DNA of 42,675 bases from Novosphingobium sediminis (GTDB taxonomy: Bacteria; Pseudomonadota; Alphaproteobacteria; Sphingomonadales; Sphingomonadaceae). Below, one piece after another: positions 27,541-36,014 of this stretch; the stretch's first letter is position 1, and each line of letters begins with the position of its first letter. The notes below the pieces were generated by a model. That model was not told where the DNA came from and ran no database searches. It was given only the letters and a program-made list of their open reading frames with translations. Location: positions 1 through 42,675 of the forward strand of contig NZ_BJYR01000008.1 in the NCBI RefSeq assembly GCF_007991615.1, given 5' to 3'. The position numbers were made by a program, and so were the translations under genes.

Positions 27541-27553
27541 GACCATCATGGTC
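27541..27553. promoter_or_regulatory. Palindrome between divergent transporter and NTase genes
   Basis: GACCAT-C-ATGGTC is a perfect 6-bp inverted repeat with a single central base. It lies in the 169-base divergent region, 24 bases from the transporter start, and could be a dimeric regulator site. No promoter boxes are clear and no regulator gene is adjacent. Confidence 0.3.
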
Positions 27554-27686
27554 CTAAAATGTGGAGTGCACGGCGATTGGCATGGTGCCGATGCCCATGT
27601 CGTATTCATTTGGGGCAAATGCCACCGGCGTCAATCGATCATCATTGCCGTTGGCGATCCCTTTACGAGGTACGTCCTTTCACGAC

Positions 27687-28844
27687 ATGACATTGCCCCT
27701 GCTCTTCCACCCATTCTCCCGCCCGCTCGAACGCCATTCCACGCTGCTCACAGCACTGCTGGCAGAGGCGCCGATTGCCCGTCCAGCGGCGCTGCGGTGG
27801 CTCGAGACGGTCGATTTCGATGAGATCGATGTTGGCGAGCAGCGGCTCATGCCGTTTTTGGATAGCCGCCTGCGCGAGCTCGGGATCAATCATGCGTCAA
27901 GTGGACGCGTTCGGGGTCTCTATCGCAGGGCCTGGTACGTCGAGCAGCTGATGCACAGCCAGCTTGACGGGGTGCTGAAGATCATCGGTGAAGTCACCAC
28001 CACGGCTGTCCTTCTCAAAGGCGCAGCGCTTGGACGCCTGGTCTACGACCGCCCGGTGCACCGCCCCTACGATGATTTCGATATCCTCGTTCCGTTTGAA
28101 ATGCAGTCTGACGTGGTCGAGGCGATGCGGCGTGCTGGCGGCATTGTCGAGGCGCGTTCGTTCCATGCAACCATGCTACGCATGCCCGGCGGTCTTTCAG
28201 TCGATATCCATCGCTCGCCCTATCAGATGGCGTTTCAGGCGGAGCATGTCAGGCCGGTTTTCACCCGTCTTCACCGGATTGAACCGGACGAACCGGCCGG
28301 GGGCAACAGCACGAGTCGGCCGTCAGCGCCCTGGTTAACTCTCAGTTTCACCGACCATTTCCTGCATACCTTGATGCATGGCATTGGTCTTACATCTCTC
28401 CCTCCAATTCGCTGGATTGTTGATGCAGCGCTTTTGATGCGTCGAGAGGATAGCCGCATCAACTGGGACCTTTTGGTCGATGAGATCAACCGGCTGGACT
28501 TCGTCGAACCAGCGATACTGGGCTTGCGCGAGGTCCTCGAGTTTGAGCGGAACGAGAATGCCGCTCGCGTTCTTGCCGAGCTTGAACGCCGACCATCTCA
28601 GCCAAGCGTGATGCATGCGGGCGTGGATGCCCAACATTTGGGTGTGGTCTGGTTGTGGGAAAGTACGCGGCGCAATGCGGGTGGTCCGGTGGGCCGCATA
28701 AGGCTGATTGCCTCTCTTTTCCTCGCGCGGCATGGATTGCGCGGTCTGTTGCGCCGGTTTTCCAGAAAGGTCGTGCCGCTTTCCATCGCTGGCATGAAAG
28801 GACTGTTCAAGCGTCGGGATAAAATCACCCGCCGCTCCGACTGA
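27687..28844 (+). CDS. Nucleotidyltransferase-fold protein (PF14907 type)
   Basis: This protein of about 385 residues has the nucleotidyltransferase core LLKGAALGRLVYDRPVHRPY then DDFDILV, with Lys111, Asp130 and Asp132 placed for metal and nucleotide binding and a third acid, Asp173, in SVDIHRSP. This is the arrangement of the uncharacterised NTP_transf_5 family, often found with PqqD-like and HprK-like genes. The target is unknown. The start is uncertain: ATG 27687 is chosen, and the frame is open 42 codons upstream. It converges on the second glycosyltransferase, 2 bases from its stop. Confidence 0.8.
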   Translation: MTLPLLFHPFSRPLERHSTLLTALLAEAPIARPAALRWLETVDFDEIDVGEQRLMPFLDSRLRELGINHASSGRVRGLYRRAWYVEQLMHSQLDGVLKIIGEVTTTAVLLKGAALGRLVYDRPVHRPYDDFDILVPFEMQSDVVEAMRRAGGIVEARSFHATMLRMPGGLSVDIHRSPYQMAFQAEHVRPVFTRLHRIEPDEPAGGNSTSRPSAPWLTLSFTDHFLHTLMHGIGLTSLPPIRWIVDAALLMRREDSRINWDLLVDEINRLDFVEPAILGLREVLEFERNENAARVLAELERRPSQPSVMHAGVDAQHLGVVWLWESTRRNAGGPVGRIRLIASLFLARHGLRGLLRRFSRKVVPLSIAGMKGLFKRRDKITRRSD

Positions 28845-28846
28845 CT

Positions 28847-29539
28847 TCATTCCTTGGACCGGCGCTGCTGCAGGGCAGCACGTACGGTACGCAGCGCACT
28901 TGCGGCCCATTCCTCGCGGTTACCCAGGCTCATGTTGCCACCGTGGATTCGGCGGCGTTTCACGACATCGTCGATGCGCTTGATATCCGCGCCGTTCTTT
29001 TCGGCATTGGCGCACCAAGCCATATCCGCGCCAACTCCGCTTTCTTCATCGAGCAAGCCGAACGTCTGGAACGCGGACCGACGGATCAGCGTTGTGCCTG
29101 ACAAGTGCCCGCTCTGCGGCAAGGCTGGTACGCTGTAGCGGCTGGCCACTTCCGGCGGCAAATCCGGGCTGATGAAGTTGGCGAACTTGCCAACAACCAT
29201 GTCGTGCCCCCCTGCCATCCAGCCCATCAGAATGGAGATTGCGCCCGGCTTGAGAACGTCATCTGCATCGAGGTGGAGCAGCATCTCCCCGCGCGACAGG
29301 CGAATACCCCGATTGCGCGTGGCGGCCAGGCCGCGATGCTCCCCCGGATCGACTCGCACGCGCTCGCCAGCGCTCCTAGCCACCTTGATCGAATGGTCTG
29401 ATGACCCGTCATCGCAAACCAGGATCTCGATCGCCGGCCAGTCCTGAAGAAGCACGCTATCGAGCGTCTCGCCAAGGTACCTTGCGGCATTGAAGGTGGG
29501 AATGATGACACTGACGAGCGCCGCATCGTGCCCGTCCAT
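28847..29539 (-). CDS. Family 2 glycosyltransferase, second of a pair
   Basis: This 230-residue GT-A enzyme begins VSVIIPTFNAARYLGETLDS, has CDDGSSD (42-48) and the DxD metal site Asp91-Ala-Asp93, and LSGTTLIRRSAFQTFGLLDE later on. It is compact for GT2, with no membrane helix, so it probably acts at the cytoplasmic face on a nucleotide-sugar donor. Its ATG overlaps the stop of the first glycosyltransferase (TGATG). The two are related over their length, suggesting successive sugar additions. Confidence 0.88.
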   Translation of the reverse strand: MDGHDAALVSVIIPTFNAARYLGETLDSVLLQDWPAIEILVCDDGSSDHSIKVARSAGERVRVDPGEHRGLAATRNRGIRLSRGEMLLHLDADDVLKPGAISILMGWMAGGHDMVVGKFANFISPDLPPEVASRYSVPALPQSGHLSGTTLIRRSAFQTFGLLDEESGVGADMAWCANAEKNGADIKRIDDVVKRRRIHGGNMSLGNREEWAASALRTVRAALQQRRSKE

Positions 29540-30294
29540 CACGCGGGCTCCTGCGGGCCGCTGCGCTCGTCCTGCGAGGCGAGGCTGGCAAGCGATTGCG
29601 CCGCAGAACCGCCCCGCCGCCGCCGATCGAGGGACCGCTTGAGCATGAGGGCGGTATAGCGGCGGGACGCTTCCTGATCGCGCGTCATGTTGCCATCGTG
29701 GAGACGCCGCCACATGATCTGGTTGGGATGAAACAGGATCGGCACTTGCGCCTCACGCGCCCGCATGAACCAATCCCAGTCGTCACAGTACCGCATCGCC
29801 TCGTCGAACCGGCCTACCTTGTCGAACACGTGCCTGCGCACAAGGCTGACGCTCATCGACATGATGTAATCGTCCGTCACCTCGAGCGGGGTGAACGAAA
29901 TCTCATCGCCAGAGCTGCTGACCATGGTCTCGTTGACATAGCGCCCAACGACCATATCCTTTTCCGGATTGGCGCCGAGTTTCTCCAGTTGCAGTTGCAG
30001 GCAACCGGGCATGAACACATCGTCTGCATCGCAAAAGCCGATCAGATCGCCGCTGGCTGCAGCAAGGCCGCTATTGCGCGCGCCGGGCAAGCCGCGATTG
30101 GGCTGGGAGATGCATCGCACCGGCGATCCATAGCGATTGGCGATGGCGGCCGTGCGGTCGGTGGAGCCGTCATCGATCACCACGATCTCGATCGGTTCTA
30201 CACCCTGTGCAAGAATGCTCTCGATCGCCTCGGCAATGAACCGTTCTGCATTCAAAGCAGGGATGATGATGCTGACAAGGGGCTGGGTCGTCAT
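29539..30294 (-). CDS. Family 2 glycosyltransferase, first of a pair
   Basis: This 251-residue GT2 enzyme begins PLVSIIIPALNAERFIAEA, with VVIDDGSTD (38-46), the segment NRGLPGARNSGLAAASG and the DxD site Asp89-Ala-Asp91. The acceptor-side segment DDWDWFMRAREAQVP fits the usual ED-type catalytic region of GT2. It overlaps the HprK-like stop by four bases (ATGA), so kinase and glycosyltransferases are very likely co-expressed. Donor sugar and acceptor are unknown. Confidence 0.88.
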   Translation of the reverse strand: MTTQPLVSIIIPALNAERFIAEAIESILAQGVEPIEIVVIDDGSTDRTAAIANRYGSPVRCISQPNRGLPGARNSGLAAASGDLIGFCDADDVFMPGCLQLQLEKLGANPEKDMVVGRYVNETMVSSSGDEISFTPLEVTDDYIMSMSVSLVRRHVFDKVGRFDEAMRYCDDWDWFMRAREAQVPILFHPNQIMWRRLHDGNMTRDQEASRRYTALMLKRSLDRRRRGGSAAQSLASLASQDERSGPQEPA

Positions 30295-31316
30295 GCCATT
30301 CTCGCTGAAGCACTGATGATCTCGCGAATGGGTTCGCGCGCGGCGGTGGGATCTGGACCGATCGAAAGCCTCCAGCACGGCACGTTGCGCGCAAGCTCGG
30401 CCATCTTGGCCAGCGCGTTGATGCGTCCGCCTGCCAGCTGGAAAACCGTGCTCGGGGCCAGCGCTTTCAAGGCATCGCCTGCGCCGATCCGCTGGAACGA
30501 GCAGTCGCTGCCCTTGCCAACTTGCGGCACGATGATCGCGCGAATGGGGGCTGACATGCGCTGCGAACCGGCAAACCTCTCGTTCGCCTGAATGATCCCC
30601 TTGCCCTTGGGATCAAGCGGGGCACCGGCAAAGGCTGGCGCAAGGTGCGGCATGAGCGCGATGGCGCGCGCGTCGATCTTGTTGCTACCGAAGAGGCTAT
30701 GCACGTGCGCTGGCGTACCGGGCCGATAGAGGCAGTAATCGTCGCTGACGATCTGGAGCGATGAGCCGATGCAGGCAAGGACGGTCGTTGATTTGCCCGA
30801 GCCACCGCGGCCGACAAGCAGGGCAGCGCCGTTATCATCGGCGACGGCCCCTGCATGAAGCAGCAGCCATCCGTGATCGATCGCCCACCAGTGCAGCAGG
30901 GTGCGCAGCGGCGCGGCGGCGTAACCCGGGTCCAGCGCGTCGATATCGGGCACAAAGAGCAGGCCAAGGCCGCTTGCGCTATCGTAGGCTTCGATGCGTC
31001 CCGTCTCGAGATCGACAATGCACTTGGCCGCGCCGGTGAAGAAGGCAGCGCCCGTGTTGCCTTCGGGCAGCGCAAGCTGCGGTGCCGGCCTGCCGGATCC
31101 TGCCGGATCCCATACGCGAACAAGCAGATCGGGCTCTCCCGGACCTGCGGCGTCAAGGTGGCGGAACGTTGCGCCGAACACTTGCGCTGCGCGTTCATTT
31201 GCGAACTGCAAGGTGACCTTGCGATCCGCAATGCGAATGCTCAACGAAGGAAACTCTTGCCCGCCGCCCGCCGCGAAGATGTGGTCAGACAGGTCGAACA
31301 GAGAGCGTACGCTCAT
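30291..31316 (-). CDS. HprK-related kinase (HPr-rel-A type)
   Basis: The C-terminal half of this 341-residue protein resembles the catalytic core of HPr kinase/phosphorylase: LLLHAGAV with His154, Walker A GRGGSGKST (169-177), and SDD at 191-193 for Mg/acid catalysis. The N-terminal half (1-120) is family-specific. It lies between a PqqD-like gene and two glycosyltransferases with four-base overlaps on both sides. It is probably not a classical HPr(Ser) kinase, because no PTS genes are near. The recurrent PqqD-HprK-like pairing suggests a peptide or protein substrate; that is inference. Confidence 0.85.
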   Translation of the reverse strand: MSVRSLFDLSDHIFAAGGGQEFPSLSIRIADRKVTLQFANERAAQVFGATFRHLDAAGPGEPDLLVRVWDPAGSGRPAPQLALPEGNTGAAFFTGAAKCIVDLETGRIEAYDSASGLGLLFVPDIDALDPGYAAAPLRTLLHWWAIDHGWLLLHAGAVADDNGAALLVGRGGSGKSTTVLACIGSSLQIVSDDYCLYRPGTPAHVHSLFGSNKIDARAIALMPHLAPAFAGAPLDPKGKGIIQANERFAGSQRMSAPIRAIIVPQVGKGSDCSFQRIGAGDALKALAPSTVFQLAGGRINALAKMAELARNVPCWRLSIGPDPTAAREPIREIISASARMA

Positions 31317-31732
31317 GAGCCTTGGGTGTCGCGAAGCGGCCAGCCAGCTTCGGCAACCTCATGGATCGGATCGACCAGCAAGAGTTCCTGCATGTCGGTA
31401 AACTTTTCCGCGACCGGCGCCGAAAAGCCATCTGCTGCGGCAATCTCGCTGACGTCATGGCGAACCACGTCGTCAGAAACCAGAACAATGCCTTCAGCAC
31501 ATAGATAATCGAGAAACGCCGTGACCTGCGCCTCGACGCTGGCTGGATCGGAGGCCACGGGCATGAAATGCGCCGCAATCTCCGCAGCAGAGTAGCCGGC
31601 AAGGATCAGCGGCCATACCGCCGCCGCACTGCCACCCAAGCTGTAATAGCAGCCCGTGACGAGATTGATGATGATGACCTCACCATCGATCTCTTCGCTG
31701 CAAACGTCACCGTGGTTCAGGGCAAATCGCAT
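31313..31732 (-). CDS. PqqD-family protein with C-terminal tail
   Basis: Residues 1-90 form a PqqD-like winged helix (EVIIINLVTGCYYSLGG, then VWPLILAGYSAAEIAAHF and FLDYLCAEGIVLV), the fold that binds leader peptides in RiPP pathways. Residues 93-139 are an extra tail with DMQELLLVDPIHEV followed by AEAGWP (113-132), a compact motif that looks conserved rather than random. The ribosome site GAGGG lies 9 bases before ATG 31732. Its stop overlaps the HprK-like start (ATGA). No maturase of the radical-SAM type is in the window. Confidence 0.85.
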   Translation of the reverse strand: MRFALNHGDVCSEEIDGEVIIINLVTGCYYSLGGSAAAVWPLILAGYSAAEIAAHFMPVASDPASVEAQVTAFLDYLCAEGIVLVSDDVVRHDVSEIAAADGFSAPVAEKFTDMQELLLVDPIHEVAEAGWPLRDTQGS

Positions 31733-31855
31733 TGTAACAGTCCCTCAAAAGTAGTTCTCAATGGCGCACATCTCTGATGTCACGCAGTTTTGTCAGATCG
31801 GCCGATAGCGCGGCAGCAGGCCGGATGGGCGCCGAAGGAGGGCACTCGCATCGGC

Positions 31856-32992
31856 TCAAAGTACGCTCTTCAGCATGTCGCGAAGCCTCCCCGATTTTGC
31901 GCCTTGCGGCAGGTGGCGATAGATCATCGACGCTGTCCGATAGGGCAGCGACCGCTTCGGCCGGGGCCGCGCAAACCCCTCACGCATAGCAAGGAACGTC
32001 AGCTTCCTCATGATCTCGGGATCAATCGAGGTGACGATTTCCTCCACGCTCCACGGATCGGTTCGGTGCGCCTCGCATGGCGGAGCCTCTTCGCCAACGC
32101 CAAGATCCACCCCGTAGCGGCTGTGCAACTCGTGCGCATCACGGGCGTGGCTGGCGCGTATGAGGGCTGCCATCTCGCGCTTCAGAACAGGTCTTGTTTG
32201 CGGCAGGGCATCGATCGATTGCACGAGAAACCGCGCCAGGAGCGCCGCGTCGGCGGTGAGGGTCCGGCTTGAGTCTGGCGAGACCGCATTCCGATAGAGT
32301 TGCATGATATGCATACCTTCGGTGGACAGCGACGGGTTCTTCCGAACCGGAATGTGCGGGATCGCGATGCCGAACGTGTCTTTTAGAACCATGTTGAAAT
32401 CGTCGAACACTTCGGCGCCGGACGCTGCGGGATACTTGCGCACCATCAGGTCACCGGGAAAGGCCGCCTCCCAGACGTCGGCCATCTCCAGAAAAGCATA
32501 CTTGAAGCTTGCCGGATCCTCGACGAGCGGCGTCGCCGTGGTCATGCGCAGGTTCTGGTTCGTGATCGAAAGGTAGTAGTCGGCCGGATCGCGGACGTAG
32601 AGAACGATCTTGAACTTGCGGAAACCGGCGCCTTCAAGGTCGCGCCGCAGCGCCAGCGCCATGTCGGCGGAGAAGAGGTGCGCGAAGGTCTCCGCAGAAA
32701 TTATCGCACCGCTTGCACGCCGCAATTGCGCAAACACAAACTTGCGATAGGCCCGCAGCATCTGCTGAAAGCGCCCCTCGTCTGCGGGGTAGCGCTCGCG
32801 CAGCGAAGGGAGCTTGTCCCATAAGCGCTCGGAGCCGTAGAGCGTTGCCAGGCGTGCCTGGTGCAAATCCCCCCGCCATCGCGGATAGGCGACGGTGCCC
32901 AGAATCCCGTTTGCCTTCGCCATGGCGAGGCCATGATGAAGGGAGGTATTCCCCGTCTTCATGGTGCCGATATGGAGTAAGGCGGTTTTCAA
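31856..32992 (-). CDS. Sulfotransferase-like protein
   Basis: This 378-residue protein begins with a PAPS-binding loop of sulfotransferase type, LLHIGTMKTGNTSL (5-18), and has IISAETFAHLF and FKIVLYVRDPADYYLS, the second being the usual 3'-phosphate-binding region with Arg and a following Ser. The start must be TTG 32992, because the first ATG (32962) would remove the first strand of the fold. The TTG overlaps the stop of a 35-codon ORF (TTGA). Family members sulfate carbohydrates, lipids or peptides; the acceptor is not known. Confidence 0.83.
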   Translation of the reverse strand: MKTALLHIGTMKTGNTSLHHGLAMAKANGILGTVAYPRWRGDLHQARLATLYGSERLWDKLPSLRERYPADEGRFQQMLRAYRKFVFAQLRRASGAIISAETFAHLFSADMALALRRDLEGAGFRKFKIVLYVRDPADYYLSITNQNLRMTTATPLVEDPASFKYAFLEMADVWEAAFPGDLMVRKYPAASGAEVFDDFNMVLKDTFGIAIPHIPVRKNPSLSTEGMHIMQLYRNAVSPDSSRTLTADAALLARFLVQSIDALPQTRPVLKREMAALIRASHARDAHELHSRYGVDLGVGEEAPPCEAHRTDPWSVEEIVTSIDPEIMRKLTFLAMREGFARPRPKRSLPYRTASMIYRHLPQGAKSGRLRDMLKSVL

Positions 32993-33096
32993 TCTAATCT
33001 TTCAATATCCAGGAGTATAACGAATTGCAGTTGTCCGAGGGAGGAGAATTGCACCAGAAAGGGTCGAGTCAAGGCGATTCCACGCGATAGCTTCAT
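32989..33096 (-). CDS. Candidate 35-residue peptide bridging ligase and sulfotransferase
   Basis: This short ORF exactly fills the gap between the AMP ligase and the sulfotransferase. Its ATG overlaps the ligase stop (ATGA), and its stop overlaps the sulfotransferase TTG (TTGA). The product begins MKLSRGIALTRPFLVQFSSL and ends LLDIERLD; it is hydrophobic in the middle with charged ends. It could be a real small protein or substrate peptide, or a translational coupler that carries ribosomes onto the weak TTG start. No homologue is recognised. Confidence 0.4.
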   Translation of the reverse strand: MKLSRGIALTRPFLVQFSSLGQLQFVILLDIERLD

Positions 33097-34685
33097 GCCG
33101 CCATTCCGCTGGAACCGGCATAAAGCGAGCGGAGGGCAAGCTTGTCGGTCTTGCCGGTAACCTGCCGCGGCAACTCGTCCACGAATACGACTTGGCGCGG
33201 GCATTTATACGCTGCGATGCGGGTACGGACGAAAGCGACCAGTTCCTCTTCCGTCAGGTTCGTCCCCGGATTGCGCACGACAGCGGCCAGGACGATTTCC
33301 CCCCAGTAGGGGTCCGGTTTTCCGATCACCGCCGATTCCCTCACATCGGAATGAAGGTCGATCGCCTCTTCCACTTCCCGCGAATAGACGTTTTCTCCGC
33401 CAGTGATCACCATGTCCTTCTTGCGGTCGACAAGGAAGATGTAGCCCTGCTCGTCCATGTAGCCGAGATCGCCCGTGCGGAACGCATTGCCGTGGAAGGC
33501 CTCGATCGTCGCGATGTCGTTGTTCCAGTAGCGGTCGAACAGGTAGCAATTGTAGATGCAGACCTCGCCCACGACGCCAACCGCACAGGGATTGCCCGCC
33601 TCGTCGAGGATGATACCGTCGGTTTCCGCCTCGAAGTGACCGACCGAGGACAGCCGATGCAATGCAGCTTCATCACCGTCGAGGCTGACTTCATTGAGCG
33701 GAAGGATGCTGATCGCGCCAGCTTCTGTCGAACCGTAGCCGAGATAGAAGATCTCACCCACCCGGGCGATGGCGCGCTTGAGCAGCGATGTTGAAATGCG
33801 CGCGCCGCCGAGCATGATCATGCGCAGCGAAGAGAGGTCGTACTCATCGATCCGGGGGTGGTCGAGCAGCTGGATCAGCATGGTCGGCACCAGAAAGATC
33901 GATACGATCCGTTCCGATTGAACCGCATCCAGCAAGGCCGTCGGATCGAACGAACTGTTGAGGACAGTCTTGCCGCCGCGCCAGTAGCACCCGAGCGAGG
34001 GCGTGCGTCCCGCAGAGTGGAAGGCGGGTGAGATCTGCAACATCGAGGTGTGCCAGTGGTTGCTTGATGTGGAGGCGCAGATCGTCATCGCGCGGTGCGA
34101 CCAGGGCACGCCCTTCGGCTTTCCGGTCGTGCCGCTGGTGTAATAGAGATAGGCCACATCGCCCGCTTCGGACCGGCTGACGGGGCCCTCCTCGTCTCCG
34201 CTGGCGAGGAACGTCTCGAAGTCTTCCGCCCAGTCCGGCGCTTCGCCGCCTACGCAGACGAAATGCCGCACGGTCTTTACCGACTGACGAACACTGTCCG
34301 CCAGATGCTCTAGGGTCTTTTCGAAGAAGAGGATCGACGTGCCGGAATCGACGACCAGATATTCCAGTTCCGGCGGGGCGGCGCGAAAGCTCAAGGGCAC
34401 TGCAATAAAGCCGGCGATGTCCGCGGCAGCGAAGAACTCGAAGTGCTCGATGCTGTTGGTCGAGACCATCCCGATGCGATCCTGCCGCACCACGCCGCGC
34501 TTCTCGAGGGCAGACGCCAGCCGAGCGCCGCGCAGGTAGAGGTCACGGTAGGTACGGCGCTGGTCGCCAAGCACGAATGCGTCTCGCTCGGGCCACCAGT
34601 TAGCATTGCGCAGCAGAATTTCACCGATCGTGCGCATACCGAAATTGCGGCAGGGATGCGGGTGTATCGAGCGTGTTTGCGGCAT
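33093..34685 (-). CDS. AMP-forming acyl-CoA synthetase / ligase
   Basis: This 530-residue ANL-superfamily enzyme activates a carboxylic acid as an acyl-adenylate. It has the P-loop YTSGTTGKPKG (182-192), GYGSTEAGA, FRTGDLGYMDEQGY, DRKKDMVITGGENVYSREVE and the C-terminal catalytic lysine in VTGKTDKLALR. The layout fits free-standing CoA ligases rather than NRPS modules, and no carrier domain is attached. ATG 34685 has AGGA 9 bases upstream. The substrate is not predictable from what I can see. Confidence 0.9.
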   Translation of the reverse strand: MPQTRSIHPHPCRNFGMRTIGEILLRNANWWPERDAFVLGDQRRTYRDLYLRGARLASALEKRGVVRQDRIGMVSTNSIEHFEFFAAADIAGFIAVPLSFRAAPPELEYLVVDSGTSILFFEKTLEHLADSVRQSVKTVRHFVCVGGEAPDWAEDFETFLASGDEEGPVSRSEAGDVAYLYYTSGTTGKPKGVPWSHRAMTICASTSSNHWHTSMLQISPAFHSAGRTPSLGCYWRGGKTVLNSSFDPTALLDAVQSERIVSIFLVPTMLIQLLDHPRIDEYDLSSLRMIMLGGARISTSLLKRAIARVGEIFYLGYGSTEAGAISILPLNEVSLDGDEAALHRLSSVGHFEAETDGIILDEAGNPCAVGVVGEVCIYNCYLFDRYWNNDIATIEAFHGNAFRTGDLGYMDEQGYIFLVDRKKDMVITGGENVYSREVEEAIDLHSDVRESAVIGKPDPYWGEIVLAAVVRNPGTNLTEEELVAFVRTRIAAYKCPRQVVFVDELPRQVTGKTDKLALRSLYAGSSGMAA

Positions 34686-34725
34686 CAAGTCAGGTCCTGA
34701 AGATCATGAGCAAAAGTGGAACAGG

Positions 34726-35946
34726 TCACTTGCGGCGAGCCGTGGAAGTGAGCTTTTCCTGTGCGTGCCTGAGTGACGATAGAGTCACCGATTGCAGCTT
34801 GGACAAGGCCCCCTTGTAGTCCTTGAAGGCACCGAAAACGGCCCGCAGCAAGGCCTTGCGCCGCAAGGTTTTGCGCAATGATTGGCTCACCCTGAATGAG
34901 CTGTCGCGCAATTGCAGCGCAAGTTCATAGGCTTCGGGTGAGGGAATGCGGACGATGGGCGGCAACACGCCTGCTTCAAGCCCGGATGGGCCGGGGCTCC
35001 GTTTCGCGAACTCTTCCAGAAGGCATCGGGCATACTGCAAGTTCACTATGGTGGGCTTGCGGCCCCAAACCCTGTCGCAGAACAGCCTTGCCTCCTCGAG
35101 GGAGCCGTGGACAAAAACAAGAAAAAGCAGCGAACACATGATTTCAAATGCATGCTTTTCAACATCATCAGCAAGCAATGCGCGCAATGCTTCAAGATCG
35201 GGCTGCCTAACGCAGCTGAGCATCGACCAGACCTTGCCGCCAACCAGTTCGCGCGCATCGACGAGCGTGCCTTCGGGCAGCTGGATCGTTCCGTCGGTGA
35301 CATAGGCTTGCAGAAACGGGGCGAGCTTTGTGAGCACCTCGTACTGCACAACATCGCTGTGATTGAGCGTAGCCACATGCACGGTGAAGCACTGTCCGTC
35401 TGCCGCGTCCCATCCACGCGCCATCAGGACATTGTTGGCGAACGGGACCGGCCGGGCGCGCCGTATATCGACCATCGACATCGGCAACGGCGGAAGACTG
35501 CGCAGCAGGTCAAGCAGGCCCGGAACCCGCGACCGCGCGGTATAGTGAAGAGGGAACGTATCCAGCGTGATGAGCGACCGAGGCCTGTCCGGCAAGGTCG
35601 CCAGCATCCGGGCAACCAGCCAGGCAACGTAGCCGCCCACGGAGAAACCGATCAGGACCGTGGGGCGCGGCGCGCCCCCCTGTTGGATCTGTACCGCGAT
35701 GACCCGAGCAACGCGGGGCCAGAAGTGATCGTCCCACGCCGAATCCTGGGCAATATCTGCATCGCAGGCCCACAGATCGTGCCCCGGCAGCAACTTCGCC
35801 TTGGCATAGGCCCCCACCACCGCTGGCCCTCGCAAATTGGGCATGCAGAGCGCCAAACCTTCGCGAGGACCTTCTGCCTCACGCACCAGCCGAAACTTGA
35901 CGCTGATGTCCGGTATATCTGCTTCGGTCGACTTGCCGTTTGTCAT
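34726..35946 (-). CDS. Alpha/beta hydrolase, thioesterase-like
   Basis: This 406-residue protein has a nucleophile elbow VLIGFSVGGYVAWLVARML (Ser102) preceded by segments like those of type II or NRPS-type thioesterases, and a plausible catalytic His196 in TLNHSDVV. Residues beyond about 240 form a helical extension without recognised motifs. It lies 40 bases upstream of the AMP ligase, so the pair may activate and release or transfer an acyl group. ATG 35946 is chosen; the open frame upstream runs into the receptor gene. Confidence 0.72.
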   Translation of the reverse strand: MTNGKSTEADIPDISVKFRLVREAEGPREGLALCMPNLRGPAVVGAYAKAKLLPGHDLWACDADIAQDSAWDDHFWPRVARVIAVQIQQGGAPRPTVLIGFSVGGYVAWLVARMLATLPDRPRSLITLDTFPLHYTARSRVPGLLDLLRSLPPLPMSMVDIRRARPVPFANNVLMARGWDAADGQCFTVHVATLNHSDVVQYEVLTKLAPFLQAYVTDGTIQLPEGTLVDARELVGGKVWSMLSCVRQPDLEALRALLADDVEKHAFEIMCSLLFLVFVHGSLEEARLFCDRVWGRKPTIVNLQYARCLLEEFAKRSPGPSGLEAGVLPPIVRIPSPEAYELALQLRDSSFRVSQSLRKTLRRKALLRAVFGAFKDYKGALSKLQSVTLSSLRHAQEKLTSTARRK

Positions 35947-36014
35947 CCGCAGTCTCTGCAAAAACCGGTTTTCACTGCCGCAAGAAAGGCACTGCGCAAA
36001 CGGGCATTCGGCCT

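Noticed and set aside
31745..31771. 8-codon ORF MCAIENYF just upstream of the PqqD-like gene
   Set aside because: It is too short to judge; no ribosome site and no PqqA-like pattern beyond one Glu and one Tyr.
31780..31851. 23-codon ORF (MRVPSFGAHPACCRAIGRSD...) between sulfotransferase and PqqD-like gene
   Set aside because: It is positioned where a precursor peptide might be and has a CC pair, but it has no ribosome site, no coupling to neighbours and no leader-like motif.
25820..32992. Lasso peptide cluster
   Set aside because: A PqqD-like domain and an ABC exporter are present, but there is no asparagine-synthetase-like cyclase, no transglutaminase-like protease and no lasso precursor motif.
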